Source of the DNA: Candidatus Colimonas fimequi
Lineage (GTDB): Bacteria > Bacillota > Clostridia > Peptostreptococcales > Anaerovoracaceae
Length of the DNA: 7,142 nucleotides
Assembly (NCBI GenBank): GCA_018065295.1
Contig: JAGHTQ010000160.1
Location: 1-7,142 of the forward strand
Reading direction: 5' to 3'
Below the pieces are notes generated by a model, which worked only from the letters and a program-made list of their open reading frames with translations, had not been told where the DNA came from and made no database searches. Made by a program: the position numbers and the translations under genes. This document shows, one piece after another, positions 6,371 through 7,142 of the stretch (position 1 is its first letter; the number at the start of each line of letters is the position of its first letter).

Positions 6371-6407
6371 ATATACGTTTAAAAAGGAGTTTTGAATGCA
6401 TTTGTAA

Positions 6408-7142
6408 TTACTTAATTGCTTCGAATGCCTGATCCAGGTCAGCAATGATATCCTTGATGTTCTCAGTACCAATGCTAAGTCTGATAGTATTAGGCTTAAT
6501 GTTCTGATCCAGAAGTTCTTCTTCTGTGCACTGGCTATGTGTAGTAGTTGCTGGATGGATAACCAGTGACTTAACGTCTGCAACGTTTGCAAGAAGTGAG
6601 AAGATTTCTAATGCATCGATGAACTTGAATGCTTCTTCCTTACCGCCCTTGATTTCGAATGTGAAGATGCTTGCTCCACCATCTGGGAAGTACTTGTTAT
6701 AAAGTTCATGATCTGGATGATCCTCAAGTGAAGGATGGCTTACCTTATCAACCAGTGGATTATTCTTAAGGTATTCGATTACCTTCTTAGTGTTCTCTGC
6801 GTGTCTTTCCAGTCTCAGTGATAATGTTTCTGTACCCTGAAGGAGCAGGAATGCAGCGAACGGAGAAATAGTTGCGCCTGTATCTCTAAGGAGTATTGCT
6901 CTGATATAAGTGGCGAATGCTGCTGGACCTGCTGCTTCTGTGAACTTAACTCCGTGATAGCTTGGGTTTGGTTCTGAAATCCATGGATATCTACCGCTTG
7001 CTGCCCAGTCGAAGTTACCGCTATCAACGATTACACCACCAAGAGTTGTACCGTGACCACCGATGAACTTTGTTGCTGAGTGAACAACGATATCAGCACC
7101 GTGTTCGATTGGTCTGATCAGATATGGAGTACCGAATGTATT
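6408..7142 (-). CDS. metY: O-acetylhomoserine sulfhydrylase (MetY), C-terminal part (cut by window edge)
   Basis: The open frame enters at the window edge and ends at TAA 6408-6410, giving 244 residues of a family usually about 430 long. The PLP-binding motif HSATKFIGGHG (21-31 of the visible part) carries the Schiff-base Lys25. Next come GGVIVDSGNFDW, the FAAFLLLQGTETLSLRLERH segment (95-114), DALEIFSLLANVADVKSLVIHPATTTH (176-201) and RLSIGTE near the end, all typical of the Cys/Met-metabolism PLP family. The LLQGTETLSLRLERH and PFAAFL features favour MetY over MetB or MetC. MetY makes homocysteine from O-acetylhomoserine and sulfide in the cytosol. It has its own terminator, so it is probably a separate transcription unit from the feo operon. 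The upstream regulatory region lies outside the window. Confidence 0.93.
   Translation of the reverse strand, partial: NTFGTPYLIRPIEHGADIVVHSATKFIGGHGTTLGGVIVDSGNFDWAASGRYPWISEPNPSYHGVKFTEAAGPAAFATYIRAILLRDTGATISPFAAFLLLQGTETLSLRLERHAENTKKVIEYLKNNPLVDKVSHPSLEDHPDHELYNKYFPDGGASIFTFEIKGGKEEAFKFIDALEIFSLLANVADVKSLVIHPATTTHSQCTEEELLDQNIKPNTIRLSIGTENIKDIIADLDQAFEAIK

Noticed and set aside
6381..6404. Plus-strand AAGGAG followed by ATG CAT TTG TAA
   Set aside because: The reading frame is only three codons long; the AAGGAG is better read as the complement of a pyrimidine run after metY.
6305..6592. 95-residue minus-strand open frame across the metY end
   Set aside because: It is out of frame with the clear MetY coding sequence and runs through the terminator hairpin; composition is non-protein-like.

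Overview
The window looks like a piece of a low-to-moderate-GC anaerobic Firmicute chromosome, most likely a Clostridia/Lachnospiraceae-type organism. This is inferred from strong AGGAG-type ribosome binding sites, a FeoB-associated Cys-rich membrane protein, an [FeFe]-hydrogenase maturase of HydE type, an MnmA with the NPCxxC active-site variant, and tightly packed one-strand gene order. No taxonomic search was possible. Every gene I can support is on the minus strand, so transcription runs from high to low coordinates.

Layout in transcription order. (1) 7142-6408: C-terminal 244 residues of an O-acetylhomoserine sulfhydrylase (MetY), closed by a good intrinsic terminator at about 6334-6370. 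(2) About 6290-6325: a plausible promoter (TTGAGA-17 nt-TAAACT) and, at 6274-6279, a strong AAGGAG ribosome binding site. (3) 6267-3919: a natural FeoA-FeoB fusion for ferrous iron uptake, interrupted in frame by two consecutive stop codons (TAA TGA, 4806-4801). Downstream coding continues in the same frame with all FeoB motifs intact. (4) 3919-3752: a 55-residue FeoB-associated Cys-rich membrane protein. (5) 3742-2552: a PatB/MalY-type PLP carbon-sulfur lyase. (6) 2549-1515: MnmA tRNA 2-thiouridylase. (7) 1515-469: HydE radical SAM maturase. (8) 488-1: N-terminal 162 residues of a metallo-beta-lactamase-fold hydrolase, cut by the window edge.

Genes 3 to 8 are separated by -20 to +9 nt, with two TAATG stop/start overlaps, and I see no terminator between them. 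They therefore look like one operon driven from upstream of feoA. Its theme is iron and sulfur: Fe(II) import, a likely small Fe-related accessory protein, a C-S lyase, sulfur transfer to tRNA, and a 4Fe-4S radical SAM enzyme for hydrogenase H-cluster assembly. The linkage is an inference from gene order.

The observation most worth a second look is the tandem nonsense codon inside the FeoB membrane domain. The reading frame and alignment length are preserved, and the short segment carries stops in all three forward frames, so one indel cannot explain it. Candidate explanations are recent inactivation, a two-polypeptide FeoB, recoding, or a sequence error. No RNA genes, CRISPR arrays, insertion sequences or prophage genes were seen, and no stretch longer than 300 bases lacks a gene.
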